Shown here: positions 24,021 through 36,200 of the stretch, piece by piece
Position numbering within the stretch: position 1 is the stretch's first letter
How the letters are laid out: each line of letters begins with the position of its first letter
Assembly: GCF_032854445.1 (NCBI RefSeq)
Contig: NC_088306.1
Coordinates: forward strand, 1,178,501 to 1,242,500
DNA from: Liolophura sinensis
Taxonomy: Eukaryota; Mollusca; Polyplacophora; Chitonida; Chitonidae
Direction: 5' to 3'
Length of the DNA: 64,000 bases
Translations under genes and position numbers: made by a program
The notes under the pieces: model-generated
The model's input: the letters and a program-made list of their open reading frames with translations, nothing else
The model's database searches: none
What the model was told of the DNA's origin: nothing

Positions 24021-25339
24021 GCCCGTGTATCGGAATGGACTGTCTACACGGTGTCCTCATGCACAACGACGAGAAGGTAGGTGAGGATCACAAAGCCGAG
24101 GATAGCTACATCCAGATGAAGGAGGAGCTAGCCACAGGCGGTGAGGAGGAGAAAGCGGGACCGTGCGAGGGGATGGACTGTCTACACGGGGTTCTCATGC
24201 ACGGGGACGACGAGCAGGGGAACAAGGGACACGCCGAGGAGTCCATAGGACCTCAGAAAGAAGAAGAGCCCACGGAAGCGAAACCAGAAGATCCCAACGA
24301 GTACTTTCACGGCGTGCTGATGCATAACGGAGACGAAGACGAAATGAAGCGTGAGAGAGATGCTGGGGACGTGGTGCAAATGGAAATCCCACAAAACCCG
24401 CAGAGTCTGGACGAATACTGGCACGGCGTGATGATGCATAATGATTCGGAGCCCGGTAAACGCCATCACGACGGTCCGCACGACGAAGACGCGGACAGCG
24501 ACGCTGCGGGGACGTCGGGAGAGAAGGTGAAGCCTCTGTCTGGGGACGACCTAATGCACGGGGTTCTCATGCACGGGGACGAGGGGAACGCGGGAGGGCA
24601 CGATCATGGCGAGGTGGAGGGAGAGGGGCAGAGGGGCACCGAGGGGAAGGCAAAGCCGCTTTCTGGAGACGACATGATGCACGGGCTCTTGATGCACGGT
24701 GAGGAGGACGGAGTAACCGACCACGCTGACTCCGAGTACGAAGAGAGTCACCCGAAGAACGTGAAGGCTGGGCCGGACACGGACAGTCTCCACGGCGTGT
24801 TGATGCACGGAGATGAAGAGCATGGAGTCAACCACGAAGACGACCACAAGAGACTCTCAGAGGAGGAGGAGGAGGAGGAGAGCGTTGGAGAATACGGGAT
24901 CGATCCTGAGTCTATCCTGCATCCGGAGGGGTATGAAGACATGGACCATAAAGATATCGACCTCAACAAAATCAATTCCGAGGACAAGGATGATTTCAAC
25001 GAATGGCAGAAAGAAGGGAAAAAATCTTCCGATGAAGAATTTGAAGATTTGAAATCGGACTGGCGTGAAACGCTAGGGTATATCACGGACGGGATTCTGT
25101 CGGACATCGATCTTATGAAAAGGCGCTATCTCGCGAGGTTCTACACTCAAGAGGAAGAGGAGGAGCAGGAAGGGGAAGAGCCGACGGCCGCGGAAAAGCT
25201 GGAAGCTGAGTGGTTGAATAACGCGGATTCTAACGACATGAGGCACGAGCTGAATCTGATTGGTGACACTGGACCAATCGGCGAGACGCCACACAGGCAC
25301 GACAACAAGAAAAAAGAATTCAAGAAAATTGTCTTCTGA
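24021..25339 (+). CDS. Terminal exon: acidic protein with seven H-G-V-L-M-H repeats
   Basis: Follows a clear acceptor (TTTTTTTCTGTATGTTGTAG). Joined to exon 1 it gives 468 residues; this exon encodes residues 30-468. Seven copies of [LFWM]-H-G-[VL]-[LM]-M-H-[NG] have first histidines near residues 39, 85, 126, 164, 209, 250 and 287, spaced 37-46 apart. The first two are preceded by C-I-G-M-D-C and C-E-G-M-D-C, the only cysteine pairs. Linkers are rich in Asp, Glu, His and Gly. The C-terminal third has no motif copies but is helical-looking and acidic (E-E-E-E-E-S, W-R-E-T-L-G-Y, R-R-Y-L-A-R-F, A-E-K-L-E-A-E-W) and ends with a basic K-K-E-F-K-K-I-V-F. I do not recognise the family. Acidic His/Met-rich repeats suggest binding of divalent or copper ions; that is inference. 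The exon is clearly GC-richer than its surroundings, as a maintained coding region would be. Candidate poly(A) signals lie at 26017 and near 26044. Confidence 0.85.
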
Positions 25340-25437
25340 AGAACATAGACTTAAAATGACATTGGTGCTTCGTTTCATTCTGTGGTCTGCGAAATTCCTA
25401 GAAGCCAAGGAGATGCATGGGTATTATCGTAACCCAC

Positions 25438-25504
25438 AACATTAACCCTGGGAGACCAACATTAACCCTGGGAGACCAACATTAACCCTGGGAGACCAAC
25501 ATTA
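25438..25504. repeat. Short tandem repeat, 20-bp unit, in presumed 3' UTR
   Basis: Three exact copies of ACATTAACCCTGGGAGACCA followed by a partial one, starting about 100 bases after the stop codon of the H-G-V-L-M-H gene. Perfect identity implies a recent expansion. Confidence 0.9.
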
Positions 25505-27449
25505 AACCGCGCATTTATGCAAATACCTGTGCTGTGATACATAGAATTGTGAATAGATTTAATACTGAATTGGGCATTCAACTTAAATACTGTGACAGAA
25601 AAACATTATATGTACCAAACTGAACATATTCCAGAAATGATTAAGGGAGAAGTACAAGAGACGAATGGTTGGGATACAAAAGTGAAGTTTGGTTGAATAG
25701 CTAGTAGCTGACATTTCCCCCAGCTTGTTGTGTTTTAAATTATATCTGAATGTGTCTCAAATGTTTTATACCCATAACCAGATATCTAGGGTGTGCAGAA
25801 TGGCGTACAAACAGGACATAAAACATATATAACCTGTTGTACAATTGTTGCAATATTATGAAAAGATAATGCTCATATGTCACAAATGTTTTACATCCGA
25901 TGCAAAGGTCAACTTGACGAAAATACCGTTTAAGCGTCTTCAGTGTGTGTTGACCTGGGTGTCTGGCGCTTCCTGAGCTATGAATCGACCTATATTCACC
26001 TGGTATTAATACGTACAATAAAATACTAATTATACAGTTTGTGTAATAAATAAGAATCTTATTCATTTGTGATCTTACGTTTTAAATTGGATATAATGTG
26101 GTATAATGTATGTAATATACAACATCACGTGATGCAGGATGTGGTGGTGACTTAAACAAAAGACACAGGTAAAATGAAGATAGTATGAGGAGAAGAACCA
26201 TTGAAAACTGTAACTGCCAACACTTGCACCTTTTTTTTGGAATTTTTTCCTTACGAGTCACATAGATAACACGTCGTCAGTGGAGTCACACAGCTTTGTC
26301 AACGTTTTTATGTTCAGTTAAGGATAGAATTACACATCTTAATTAATGTAGTGTGCGCCTATTCATAAAAAAGCAAGTCTGACATTAAATAGCTGTTTTA
26401 AGACCAGAAACTAGTCGCTGTGACGTCACCGGTGATATTTATTATCAGTATCGTCTGTAAGCCTGCCTTACACATAAATATATTCGACTATATTTAACTC
26501 AGTGGAAAGAAATTCAAAAAAAATTAAAAGAAAGTATTTTCAGATACATTTCTCAAAGGCCTTTCCATCAATGCTGTCTTCATTTTTTATTTCTTTCCCT
26601 TCAAACGTAAGATGACGTAGAGTCAAACCAAAGCGTGCACGGAGGTCTGCTAACTGACTGTGCCACCATTATGCGTCAAATTTTGATGTCTGCGTGTGTA
26701 GGTCAAAGTGGTGCTAGTTACATCCTACACAAGGCCTATATGTTTTAAAATTCGATTCTTCTTCGACGTGTTTAATTTTTCACGGACATGCCCGCAGTCA
26801 GAATTATAGCTGGCTGAAACCGGAGTGTCTGGAGGAAACCACCAAGGCTTACCAGGTACCTGACTAACCTCCTGGCTTCCTGAGAGCTGGATCTGAACAC
26901 GCGACCCAATTGGCCAAGGACCTGATGATCACTGAATGTCATCCAGGACAGCTGACATATACGTAAATAAGGGCTACTTCATGAAGGGAATCCTGGCGTC
27001 AAAACAGACATCAGTATACCAGTCGTTAACCATGGAAGTTCCAGGTCAATAAACGCAAAGCGAATTCTCAAAACACAGTTCAACACCAAAGCAAAGGTAT
27101 AAAATTAAGACGAGTTCTTGCTAATAGAAACAGTTAACAATTGGCAGTGATGTTGGAACACCTTTAATGCCAAGTTTTGACTGATTTTCTCATACACTTT
27201 TATTAGGTGGTTCTAGTAAAATAAAGCTGTGCTAAACGCTCGTTCACCAAAATGTTCTTGCGATTACTGAAAAGTTCATCCAGCAGACGACTGGTATATC
27301 TCAGCACTCGTATACGTATGTCTCAGTTCTAATGCTGTTGTTTTAGCCTGAATGGACTCACCCGACCTCAATTTCACCATATACGGTACAACCTTATAAG
27401 GAATACCTCGTCGAGAATTTCGTGACATTTAGCAAAATCCAAATTATCA
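25505..27449. other. Presumed 3' UTR and intergenic sequence
   Basis: Two AATAAA signals (26017-26022 and near 26044) could end the H-G-V-L-M-H transcript. A faint, old SINE-like segment on the minus strand spans about 26770-26940 (tail-like TTTAATTTTTCACGGACATG, head-like CTGAACACGCGACCC). No gene was recognised. Confidence 0.4.
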
Positions 27450-27685
27450 CGCCACACTGAAAAAAGTAATCTGGTACTCTGTTGTCTGAGTGATGCTAGA
27501 ATGTATTCTGTTATTATAACACAATATTCTGTTAGTCTAACAGAATATTTATGTTGAATTTATACAATACGTGTGTTAAATTTAACAGAACAATCTGATG
27601 TAATATAACATAATTCATTCTGGAATCACTCAGGCAGCAATCTATCTCTTCAAATTAAGATGACTTTTTTTGAGTGCAGTTCGTC
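27450..27685. mobile_element. MITE with long inverted ends, intact copy
   Basis: Homologous to 14438-14965 but uninterrupted. The left arm has CACACTGAAAAAAGTAATC and TTGTCTGAGTGATGCTAGAA; the right arm reads as its imperfect reverse complement (CTGGAATCACTCAGGCAGC, then TTTTTTTGAGTGCAG). The centre holds alternating ATTCTGTTA and TAACAGAAT words, so the whole is close to one large palindrome. No coding sequence. Confidence 0.75.
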
Positions 27686-28089
27686 CACATATGAGCACAT
27701 TGAGACCTTGCTTGAAAAGATATAACGACCAAAAAAGAAGGGAGATGTTAGATTAATATTTTATTGTCATGCGAATACGTATGTGCGCTGTATATACAGA
27801 CAGAGAGAATGAAACAGGCAGTTATAAATGATATAACGGACTTTAATACAAAGAAAGGTAATCAATTATCACGGGAACTCGGTAAAACTAGATAGAATCC
27901 TTGAGCAGGCTATTGTTATGTAAAGATTCAATACTATACGCGCTACTACACATAATAATTTTGTAAACAGGCAAACGCCAAACATAAAACGTGACACACT
28001 AATGTAGGCTATACCCTTGCTTCTATTATGCATAAAGATGTAATTTTAAACCGAGTCAAATTGTAGTCAATCTGAAAAAAAAAATACTG

Positions 28090-28250
28090 CACCGGGCCCA
28101 GTTTCAGGAAGCGGCGTGCGACACTTTTTTATCGTATGTTTGTCGTACGACATTTCATACGTCACTATTACCGCACCATTGTCCTAAATGTGCTATTATC
28201 GTGCATGTACGGACATCTATGTGTAACTGGGCCCAGATACCTATAACACG
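28090..28250. mobile_element. Short inverted-repeat element (MITE-like)
   Basis: Bounded by CGGGCCCAGTTTC at the left and GTAACTGGGCCCAG at the right, which are inverted copies of about 11 bases. The interior contains CGTATGTTTGTCGTACGACA, itself partly palindromic. Confidence 0.6.
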
Positions 28251-29521
28251 TGATGATTCCATAAAACTGGTGAGACTTGGAATTATACTGTTTCATTTCT
28301 GCATAGACCTCAGTAATTACAAACTAAAATTCTGCTTTAACAAATAATCGTACAGACCGCAACGTCACGTAAATATTACGACTCCGTACGTGTAAAAACG
28401 TAAACATGTATTGTTATTATTTTAAAATGTAACAGCCCAGTGAACACGTATGTAACTTGCTTCTATTTTGCATGGAGACGACGTAATTTTAAAACAAGTG
28501 AATTTGTAATCAATCTGAGAAAAACACTGAAAGTGTTAAGTAGATCAAAAAACTACAGTCTGATAAAATACATGCCTCAATTGAACACGCTGCAGTAGTG
28601 AACCATTCAGATAAATCCACACTTTGCTGTAGTGAACCAATCAGTTAAATCCATACAAATATAGACCAAGATGGCGGACAAAAGGCGGTTTCGGACTATG
28701 GAGAAAGTGGACAAGAGTAAGGCAACCAGTGGAAAAATAATAAGAAACAAATAAACATCATTTACAAGAAATCGGTACATTCAAAACCACATGGGAAAAC
28801 ATCTATTTGTAAAACACTTCATTGCATCAACGAAGAGTGTTAGAAAACATCGAGTGTAATATTTTTTCGAAGAACACAAGTGTGTGGATAAAAGAATAAG
28901 GAATGTCTGTTTGTATTCTGACCATGCAGATCATAACAAATTTGAAATCTGTGAAATCAGACATACAGTTCAAATAGGGTGATCCTAATCATCTACCGAC
29001 ACAGAGATAAAACGAGGTAAGATGTTTGTTCTATAATACCTGGGTTACAGGTTGTCTGGAATACGTTCATCAGTGTACGCACGCCGAAGGGTAAAGTTGG
29101 CCTGTAATGCGGTTATTGTGCCAGCAGGTACAGTACCTTTACAAATTCTGTTAAACCTACGTTGACGGTATAAGAAGAAAAAAGAGTTAATTCATTCTAT
29201 GATCTTAACCGCGACCGAATTTCACACGACCCCTTCCTGTGATGGTTGTGGAAGTAAAACCACGCACAAAACAAAATTCCGTACCTTTCTACGACGCTTG
29301 TAACCTTATACATATAGATTTTTTTGCACTGAACCGACACGAAGCAGACCCTGAATTCGCCACAACAAAAACTTATATTTTACCCAAACACCTCGATTGT
29401 GACGTGATATGACAGTGCTTGCTAACTTGAATCTCTCTACAATGTATGTACATGTATATCATAGCCGGGACTGACAGGTTTTGTTTTTTGGTTGTTTTGG
29501 GTTTTTTAAAATGAGGATTAA
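28251..29521. other. No recognisable gene
   Basis: AT-rich intergenic sequence on both strands; nothing supportable was seen. Confidence 0.4.
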
Positions 29522-29620
29522 AAGTTTTATTTACTTATTTGATTGGTGTTTTAGGCCGTTTCCACATCAAAATGTTTCACTAATACGAAGGTGGCCAGCA
29601 TTCGGGGCCTTAAACATTAT
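29522..29620 (-). mobile_element. SINE 3' fragment
   Basis: The plus strand reads TTTATTTACTTATTTGATTG, GTGTTTTAGGCCGTTTCC and CGAAGGTGGCCAGCATTC, the reverse complement of the SINE 3' end with several substitutions. Confidence 0.8.
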
Positions 29621-32170
29621 CCTGTCGAACTCCATAACAGCGATCCAATAAAATCATCCCAGGCAGGCCTGCAATGGTTGGATTCTTAATTTGAGATATA
29701 TCATTATACGATATTTATCAGATAGCATATAACAAGTTTAACCGTATAGGGAATTTCAGCGCTCTCTTCAAACATACATATACAAGTCAATGTTCTCATA
29801 GATACTGGGCAATGTTATCATAAATACAAGTCGACAAACGTATAAAAAAAATTCATTTCATATCAATATATACATTTGAAATCAATAATTGTCAATTCAA
29901 TAAATCCGGGTAATTTCTAAAAATTAAATTCACAAATTATTATGCAATCAATAAAGTCTACGTAGAAAATAATCAACGCGTGAGCGTATATGGTCTATAA
30001 ATCGAATAAAATATAAGTAGGCTAATTAACCTATCTAAGGTATCACTTGCCGATATTATATCTGTATAGTTCCAGCTATTTTATGAACTTTCCTCACGAG
30101 ACAGTACAATATCTATCACCAACAAAGTTTGATTATCTGCGGGGCACAAAAACTATGTATAACCATTTCATACGTGAAAAGATTCCATATACTAAATAGA
30201 GTAACAACAACAACATATTCACTGTATAACGGTAATGCTATTTAAAATGCTGTCTGAAAACACAAGGACACAAGATGAGTAATACACACATATCTGACCT
30301 TAAATTTTGTCTCTGCCACGAAGCGATTTTTCACAAAAGTAGAAACTTTGCAAGACTGCAAAAGTAAAGCTTACAGTTATATATGCTGCATAGTGTATGG
30401 TTCAAAAAGTTAAAGTAGCGACAACTATGTCTGTACACTAGTCAGACAGCCTTTATAATGCTTTATAACGAGGATACATCTGGACGGTTACTCAGTTCTT
30501 TCAGGACAGGGGGCGGGGTGCGGTAATCTGTCCGCGCCAGCAATTGAACAAATTACTGAAAGTTTTATAAAATCAAGGTACAAAAATATAATGATGACAT
30601 TTGCATTTGGCCTACACAACAAAAAATATTCCATACAAAATCAAAGAAATCAATGTAATGAAATCTCAGCTAAAAAAACATGAAAAACATGTGGAAAAAC
30701 ATGGCTTTTGAATGCACGGTCGTTTAATGCAAACGTAAATTATTATGCCTCTGAAATCAATCAGAATAAACATTCTGCTCTGTCTTAGCAAACAAATAAT
30801 AAAGGTCAAAGTTTGAGCAAAGTCAACGTTTTTTTTTAACTTTTGTCTGAGACAAAAAGACCCTCTGTGTTTTGTTTGCTTGTGGTTTAATTTTTTGACA
30901 GAAGCACCAATAGCAGAAAACAAATTTTTCATTTTATTCTTGTAAGTTATCATTTAATGTCATTTTTATCTTCAACCTTTAGTTCTTTCACACATGGGCT
31001 TCACTAACACTGCAAACAATGCTCTTACTTTGGTTGTTTGAATAAGCACGGATAAGGCTTGCACTAAGAAACAATAGACTGAGCAGACTCTTATCATGGG
31101 TTTTCTGGAAAAAAAAAAGAGACCCAACAAGAAAGATATATCAAAGATGATAAAATAATGCTAAGAGAAGGGGACAAACAGGATCAAAGAGTATCACATA
31201 AAATATCTACATTTTAAAAGTTACAGGGTGTAAAATGGATGCTTAAAAAATCTAAGGGGACACAATATGTAAAAGCTTGGACGGCTTACATCTTAACAAG
31301 CACAAGGAGCAACAAGAACAATGGGTGACATTTCAATTTCAAGGCACAAAATGTAAATTAACATATAACAGGATACTTTTGTTGTCACTTCATTGGACAG
31401 AATAATGATGGCACCTGCCAATCAAAAATCTCTTTAAAAAACATGGACGTCTTTTAGATTTTGTTTTTTTTTTTTACGAGTAAAATTCCCATAATGCACT
31501 AAGATGAGTTGGGACATCAGGTATACATGTGTGTATATGGACGGTAAGTTTAACAGCACGATTCCCCAAAAATCGACATAACAAAATGACTATGCATAAG
31601 ACACCGGTTTAGGAGGGAAACCCTGCAGGCCTCAAGAAGGAGTCATCTCAAATTTCCAAACAAGAGAAGGGACCATATCACAACTTCAGGCGCAATGTAT
31701 TAATCAATCAAAAAGTTAATTGCTATTATGCAATATATAGTAAGTACAGCCATTTTTCTTTCTAATCTGTTTCACATGCAAGAAAAAAATGCAGAATTGA
31801 AAGCAATTCAACAGTAAATCCAGACAAAATATCTGACATTGCCACTGAAACAAACACCACCATATTATGAATAAAATACCTGATCCACACCAGTGGATAA
31901 AATTCAATTTAAAATGACTGAATCTCAGTATTGACGGTAAGTCATCTGTTATATTTCATTGAAATAAAGTGGACAATCACACTAGTTACCGCAGTAAAAA
32001 GAACAAAGTATCTGTGTACACCCAGGAAGATACATGCACAAACATTTTTAAGTGGTGCTTACATTTTCCTGTATCCTGTACATTTAGCACCCACACGTAG
32101 TTGACAAAACTTTGTAGCAAAGGGAATATTTGAAAATGTAAAATTACTTACTATTCAACACTTTAATCAT
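29621..32170. other. No recognisable gene; possible long 3' UTR side of DZIP1
   Basis: I see no exon or repeat array. A minus-strand AATAAA (plus TTTATT at about 30933) is one candidate polyadenylation signal for the DZIP1 transcript, but it lies more than 2 kb past the stop and is unproven. Confidence 0.35.
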
Positions 32171-32227
32171 ACAGTGTTAAACAGATCCATTTTTGCCTCC
32201 CTTTATAACAGGCTTTCATTTGGTAAA

Positions 32228-32395
32228 GGATTGTTGCCACTTTGCACAAGGTTGCTGCCACTCACTGTAGGATTGTTGCCAGTTAGTACAGGATGGTTGT
32301 CACTCAGCACAAGGTTGCTGCTACTCCCTGCAGGATTGTTTCTATTCAGCCAAGGACTGTTGCCACTTAGTATTGTTGCTACTGATTGTTAGGGA
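32228..32395. repeat. Degenerate minisatellite, 21-bp unit
   Basis: About eight diverged copies of AGGATTGTTGCCACTTAGCAC and AGGTTGCTGCCACTCACTGT. It is an old array downstream of the DZIP1 stop codon, so it may be transcribed in the 3' UTR. Confidence 0.8.
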
Positions 32396-32899
32396 TTGCT
32401 GTATTCCTAACACATGATGAAGTGGAGACTTTTTCTCTCTTACATTTTATATTCCCTACACTAAGTATATATATATCAGCCTTTTTCTCATATCATAAGG
32501 GCATATTATTTTCTATTTACTATGCCATATGTCACCTAACAGAACTCTGAAATCATACCTGTTTTGGTACAGTACAGAATCACAGATATCATGCAATTCT
32601 GTATCATAGGGAACTAATGACGTATGAAACCTTCAAACTACACACAGCAACAGACCTGAAAAACATTGCTATTTTGTTACCTATTCGAATAGATACAGGT
32701 AAACCAAACTAAATATGCTGCAGTCCTTTCATTTGTAACTGACATCAGAGTGTACTGGATATAGCCTGAACATAGTCCAGATAAAATTACTATTGTTCTT
32801 AGTATTCTTAATTATTTCTTACAGCCAAAGAAAATGTTAGAGCACCTTTGTCACATAACTGCATAATACTTTAGATTTTTCTGCCCTATCATTGACTCG

Positions 32900-33204
32900 T
32901 TGCTGACAGATGTCTCCAATGCAATATTATGCAATATGTCATCTGCAGACGTCAACGCCAGATGTCATCTGCAGATGTCTATGTCAGATGTCATCTCCAG
33001 ATGTCTATGCCAGATGTCATCTCCAGATGTCTATGTCAGATGTCATCTCCAGATGTCTATGTTAGATGTCTACGTCAGATGTCATCTCCAGATGTTAACA
33101 CCAGATGTCATCTTCAGATGTCTACGCCAGGTGTCATCTCCAGATGTCGCCTCTAGATGTTAATGCCAGATGTCGCCTCTAGATGTTAATGCCAGATGTC
33201 ACCA
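32900..33204. repeat. Minisatellite, 13-bp unit, adjoining the DZIP1 stop codon
   Basis: About 20 copies of CAGATGTCATCTC / CAGATGTCTATGT, partly organised as 26-bp dimers. On the gene strand this reads GACATCTGGAGAT, and the array abuts and resembles the last codons (GACATCAGTGACATCTAG). Array-like variants continue to the stop codon at 33205-33207. Confidence 0.93.
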
Positions 33205-33287
33205 CTAGATGTCACTGATGTCTGAGTCCCAGTCTGTAAGACTCACCACAGAGTCTTTCACAGAGCTAGGTGCTGGTGAACTCATGG
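33205..33287 (-). CDS. DZIP1: DZIP1 exon 23 (last, stop codon)
   Basis: Acceptor ATGTTTCAG, phase 1. A-M-S-S-P-A-P-S-S then S-L-T-D-W-D-S-D-I-S-D-I and TAG at 33205-33207. The third W-D-S-D motif and the phase match with exon 22 identify it as the true end of the gene, 2.4 kb beyond exon 22. Confidence 0.9.
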
Positions 33288-36200
33288 CTGAAACATTGAT
33301 ATGCAATTGATGGGAATTCGTGAGACATTCCACACACACACACACACAAAATACATAAATCCTCTGTTTATATTTTACTGAAAGCTTCAAAGCTTATTAT
33401 AACCTCATACAATAAAGCCAGGTGGAAGTACATTATACCCTGTACATGAGAATAACACTATCCGACAGCTTTCAGAAATGAGGGAAGTCTCGAGTAGCAG
33501 AATCAACACTGCAGGTGTAAACCATTTCATCAAGAAGACACTTTTATATCAAATGCTAGTGAATTATCACTTAGATTAACACCAAGAAATTTAATTCAAT
33601 GTTTTAATAATTGGCAATATTTCCTCCATAATTTGACAGCCTATATATAAAAACTTGTTACTTCTGCAAAGTCACAACTACTTGGAGATAATGTAGCGGA
33701 AGCCTATCACCTTTGGCCAGAGGTGCAGAAGTTAAAAAAAACAACACATTTTCCCGGCATTTGGCTTAATGTTGCACATGTGAATCACCGCTGATACATT
33801 AGGATATGTCAGATCAATTTCTAAACTAAACAGAAGACCAAGAAAAAGAGACAACCTTGATTTCCCAGAATATCACAGAGAAATATCTAAAGCTACCTTC
33901 CACCAACTACCACTCCAAGCACTCCAAGCACTCTATCAAACAAAGCTAAAATATTTATCACCATAAGAACTAAATTGTCCATGTAGAAAGAGAAAGAGAG
34001 AGAGAGAAAAGTAAACAGTATACTACTAACTTGAATGTTCAAATAAAAGTAATTTCTGCGAAAATGTGCGTTGTGTAGAGTGGAGTTGCAAATGAGAAAT
34101 AATTATCTTTTGAATACGACAACAAACTTAAGTGGTTTAGTAATTGTAATTATTTGATAAAAATTGTGAGATCAAAACTCTGCTTTTGCCAAATTAGAAG
34201 TAGATGTGAAATTTTATTATGTAGCTTGCATTCACATTGCAGTGTCCTTGAAGAAAATCACATTTAGGTTAACTGAAACTGGAATTGCTCAAAACAAAAA
34301 TGCCAGAGCTCAAAATAATGCTGTTGCTCAAAATGATATACAGCTGAAAATTTGCTATTTGCAGTGTGAGACACATCACAAGATAATGCTGTTGGTCAAA
34401 CTAAGACAAAGCTCAAATCACACTGCGAGTCTCCACGGCTCAGTTGGATATCGCGCTAGCGTAGCATAATGACCCATCGGTTGCTGTGAGTTCAAGTCCA
34501 GATCAAGCTTGCTTCCTCTCGAGGCATACATGGGATGGTCTTCCAACAACCTGCAGATGGTCGTGGGTTTGCCCTGGGCTCTGCCCGGTTTCCTCCCACC
34601 ATAATGCTGGCCGCCGTCGTAAAAGTGAAATATTCTTGAGAACGGCGTAAAACACCAATCAAATAAATAAACAAACAAATGACACTATTGTCCACTCTCA
34701 GACAGCTCAAAATGGAGGTATGCTCAATGTAATTCTGTGTTCAAACTGAAACAGCTCAAGATAGCGCTTGTTTCAAAATGATACATAGCCCCAAAAAAGT
34801 TGAATTCAAAATGAAACAGCTCAAAATATTAAATACTTCAAAACAAAATATGGGCCTGAATTGAGCTGTGCTTAAACTGTGAGACAGCTCAAAGCTTAAA
34901 GTGAGTCTGTGCTTAAAATTAAGCTGTGCCACTTGAATGAGGTTGTGCTCAAAATTTAGGTGTGTCTTCACTCCAATGAGGGGGTGTTCAAAATTAAGTT
35001 GTCTTCACTAAAAAACGCGACTGTGCTCAAAATTAAGCTGTTTTCACTCAAATGAGGCTGTGCTCAAAATTTAACTGTGTCTTCACTCAAATGAGGGTGT
35101 GTTCAAAATTAAGCTGTCTTCACTCAAACACGACTGTGCTCAAAATTAAGCTGTCTTCATTCAAATGAGGCTGTGCTCAAAATTGTTTTCACCCTAATGA
35201 GGCTGTGCTCAAAATTTAGCTGTCTCCACTCAAATGAGGCTGTGTTCTTCATTAAGCTGTGTCTTCACCCATGTGACTGTGCTTACCATTAAACTGTGTT
35301 TTCACTCAAATGAGGCTGTGCTCAAAATTAAGCGGTGTCTTCAATCAAATGAGGCAGTGATCAAAATGAGGCTAAGATTAAAAGCAAGAAAAATAAAAAA
35401 AATAAAAAGAACATGGCTACTACAAAGTGACACAAAGACCTGTGATTATATGCAGGTTACCTCAAGTTGTACTGGAGGCTGAAATAAGGGAACACAAACA
35501 TTGGTGAGTGATGATCAAAACCATATACTGACAGACACATTGATAATGATGTGCAGAACACATAAACTATTTCATTTATATCTGTTTAGATTCAACATTT
35601 CAAAATTGCAGAAATATTTTTGGATTTCTTAAGTCCCCTTACCTCTTGAAGATGACCCCCATTTACTGGTGCCATATGTGTTCGAGGACTGATCTGTGTC
35701 GGCAAAACTAGCTCTACCCACAGCGTGCCTGAAGAGTGACAACGAAGGCAGATTACTCCAATGAAAAAACACAGTATAAACACAAGGAAATAAAATGGTG
35801 TTTTCACTTTCTCGATACTTGACAGTCAAAAATTTTAAGGATCATAATCAGAAAACCTTGAGCTCTGTCAACGAAAAATTAGTCATTTTTGAGCACTTCT
35901 CATTTAAAATGAATGTGTACTTAATCACAGGGCTTCTGGTACCCAAAAACAAATGTGTACTTAGTCATAGGGCTGCCGGTACCCAAAAACAAATGTGTAC
36001 TTAGTCATAGGGCTGCCGGTACCCAAAAACAAATGTGTACTTAATCATGGGGCTGTCGGTACCGAAAAACAAATGTGTACTTAGTCATAGGGCTGCCGGT
36101 ACCCAAAAACAAATGTGCACTTAGTCATAGGGCTGCCATTACCCAAAAACAAATGTGTACTTAATCATAGGGCTGCCATTACCCAAAAACAAATGTGTAC

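Noticed and set aside
24182-25107. Antisense open frames across the H-G-V-L-M-H exon
   Set aside because: Shadows of a GC-rich biased coding exon; no motif or splice support.
24021-25339. Neuropeptide precursor interpretation of the repeat protein
   Set aside because: A few K-R sites exist (one after P-G), but they do not flank the repeats regularly, so processing into equal peptides is not supported.
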